Shown here: one piece after another, positions 12,303 through 13,224 of the stretch
Layout of the letters: the number at the start of each line of letters is the position of its first letter
Numbering within the stretch: the stretch's first letter is position 1
Assembly (NCBI GenBank): GCA_023397245.1
Contig: JAEWUH010000072.1
Span: 1-13,224, forward strand
Direction: 5' to 3'
Length of the DNA stretch: 13,224 nucleotides
Source: Bacillota bacterium
Lineage (GTDB): Bacteria; Bacillota; Clostridia; Oscillospirales; Acutalibacteraceae
Position numbers and translations under genes: made by a program
The notes under the pieces: model-generated
What the model saw: the letters and a program-made list of their open reading frames with translations, nothing else
Databases searched by the model: none
Told to the model about the DNA's origin: nothing

Positions 12303-13224
12303 ATGAAAACACAGTTTGCAGACAGAATGGGACAGGTAAAGAAATCGTTTATCCGGGAAATGCTGAAGGTAACCGAAAACCCGGAGGTGATTTCGTTTGC
12401 GGGCGGACTTCCGAACCCGGAGTCATTTCCGATTAAAGAAATTGAGGAAGCGGCCTGCAAGGTGCTTGAGGAAGACGGAAAAGGCGCTTTGCAGTACAGC
12501 ACAACAGAGGGCTATCTGCCGCTCCGGCAAAAAATTGCGGAGCGCTACGCCCTGCGCTTCAGGTTGAAAATCAGCCCGGAGGAAATCCTGATCACCAACG
12601 GTTCCCAGCAGGCGCTTGACCTGATCGGAAAGCTTTTTCTGAACAAGGGAGACGACGTTCTGATTGAACGTCCGGGTTATCTCGGCGCAATTCAGGCGCT
12701 TACCGTTTATGAGCCGTGCTTCCGCACTGTGGAACTGGGAAAGGACGGCGCCGACCTGAAATCCCTGGAGGAAAACCTGAGAGACCATGCACCAAAGTTT
12801 TTCTACGCCGTTCCAAATTTCCAGAATCCCTCCGGGCTGACGTATTCCGCTGAAAACCGGGAAAAGACGGCCGAGCTGTTAAAACGGTACGAAACCGTTC
12901 TGGTGGAAGACGATCCTTACGGGGAACTGCGTTTCATCGGCAGGGAGCTGCCTCCCATAAAATCGTTTCTGGGCAATCAGGCTGTTTTATTAGGGACATT
13001 TTCTAAAATTGTCTCGCCGGGTCTGCGTCTGGGCTGGATCTGTGCAAGCCCGGAGATCATGGAGAAGCTTGTCATCCTCAAACAGGCGGCCGACCTTCAT
13101 ACAAACTATTTTACCCAGCGGCTTGTGTGCCGGTATCTGGAAGACAACGACCTGAATCAGCATATCGCAAAGATACGGAAAATGTATAAATCACAGCGGG
13201 ACTGCATGGTGGAAATGATTGAAA
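12303..13224 (+). CDS. PLP-dependent class I/II aminotransferase, 3' end outside window
   Basis: The first 307 residues of an enzyme usually near 400 long are visible. It is a fold-type I aminotransferase of the 2-aminoadipate/aromatic (LysN-like) group: ISFAGGLPNPESFP (30-43), LQYSTTEGYLPLR (63-75), ITNGSQQALDLIGK (97-110), VPNFQNPSGLT (170-180), VEDDPYGEL (201-209) and the PLP-lysine motif GTFSKIVSPGLRLGW (231-245, Lys235, Arg242). There is no N-terminal helix-turn-helix, so it is not a MocR-type regulator. AGGAGG is 7 bases before the ATG. The T-box upstream implies a role in amino-acid supply. If the specifier is GUA, transamination to valine or related branched-chain amino acids is plausible. 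The sequence family alone would also allow aromatic, 2-aminoadipate or alanine substrates. Confidence 0.88.
   Translation, partial: MKTQFADRMGQVKKSFIREMLKVTENPEVISFAGGLPNPESFPIKEIEEAACKVLEEDGKGALQYSTTEGYLPLRQKIAERYALRFRLKISPEEILITNGSQQALDLIGKLFLNKGDDVLIERPGYLGAIQALTVYEPCFRTVELGKDGADLKSLEENLRDHAPKFFYAVPNFQNPSGLTYSAENREKTAELLKRYETVLVEDDPYGELRFIGRELPPIKSFLGNQAVLLGTFSKIVSPGLRLGWICASPEIMEKLVILKQAADLHTNYFTQRLVCRYLEDNDLNQHIAKIRKMYKSQRDCMVEMIE

Noticed and set aside
1..13224. CRISPR array, tRNA/rRNA genes, insertion sequences
   Set aside because: I found no regularly spaced direct repeats, no tRNA cloverleaf-like sequence and no transposase motifs on either strand.

Overview
The window looks like a chromosomal stretch of a Gram-positive Firmicute, most likely a Clostridia member of the Oscillospiraceae type. 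The reasons are strong AGGAGG ribosome binding sites, a lipoprotein-type sugar-binding protein, a T-box tRNA-sensing leader, and a tail-fibre/baseplate gene of the kind found in Firmicutes phages. This assignment is inferred from gene style only.

Layout. (1) 1-1451, minus strand: an open-ended phage baseplate/tail-fibre-like gene that runs off the left edge. It is probably the edge of a prophage or a domesticated tail gene. (2) 1452-1836: a non-coding divergent gap with a promoter for the next genes. (3) 1837-4261, plus strand: a tight three-gene cluster of an inositol-monophosphatase-family phosphatase, an unrecognised four-helix membrane protein and an alpha/beta hydrolase. (4) 4328-5829: a LacI-family regulator behind a consensus promoter with an operator just after the -10. 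It is followed by a 429-base control region holding three more copies of the same operator plus other inverted repeats. (5) 5830-11849: a D-allose utilisation operon in the order alsA, alsC, alsE, alsK, alsB, rpiB, with strong stem-loops in two of the intergenic gaps. (6) 11913-12228: a promoter and a complete T-box leader with an intrinsic terminator. I read its specifier as GUA (valine). (7) 12303-13224: the start of a PLP-dependent aminotransferase, cut by the right edge.

How the genes work together. AlsB (lipoprotein receptor), AlsC (permease) and AlsA (double ATPase) import D-allose. AlsK phosphorylates it to allose 6-phosphate, RpiB isomerises that to allulose 6-phosphate, and AlsE epimerises it to fructose 6-phosphate for glycolysis. 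The protein sequences closely follow the E. coli als proteins as I remember them, but the control differs. E. coli uses an RpiR-type repressor, while here a LacI-type regulator with four matching operators sits upstream. The binding-protein gene has moved to the second-last position and rpiB is the last gene.

The most interesting points are the LacI-controlled allose operon with helically phased operators, the stem-loops that may tune expression inside the operon, the apparent valine T-box on an aminotransferase whose substrate is otherwise unclear, and the phage tail gene standing first in its transcript beside core metabolic genes.
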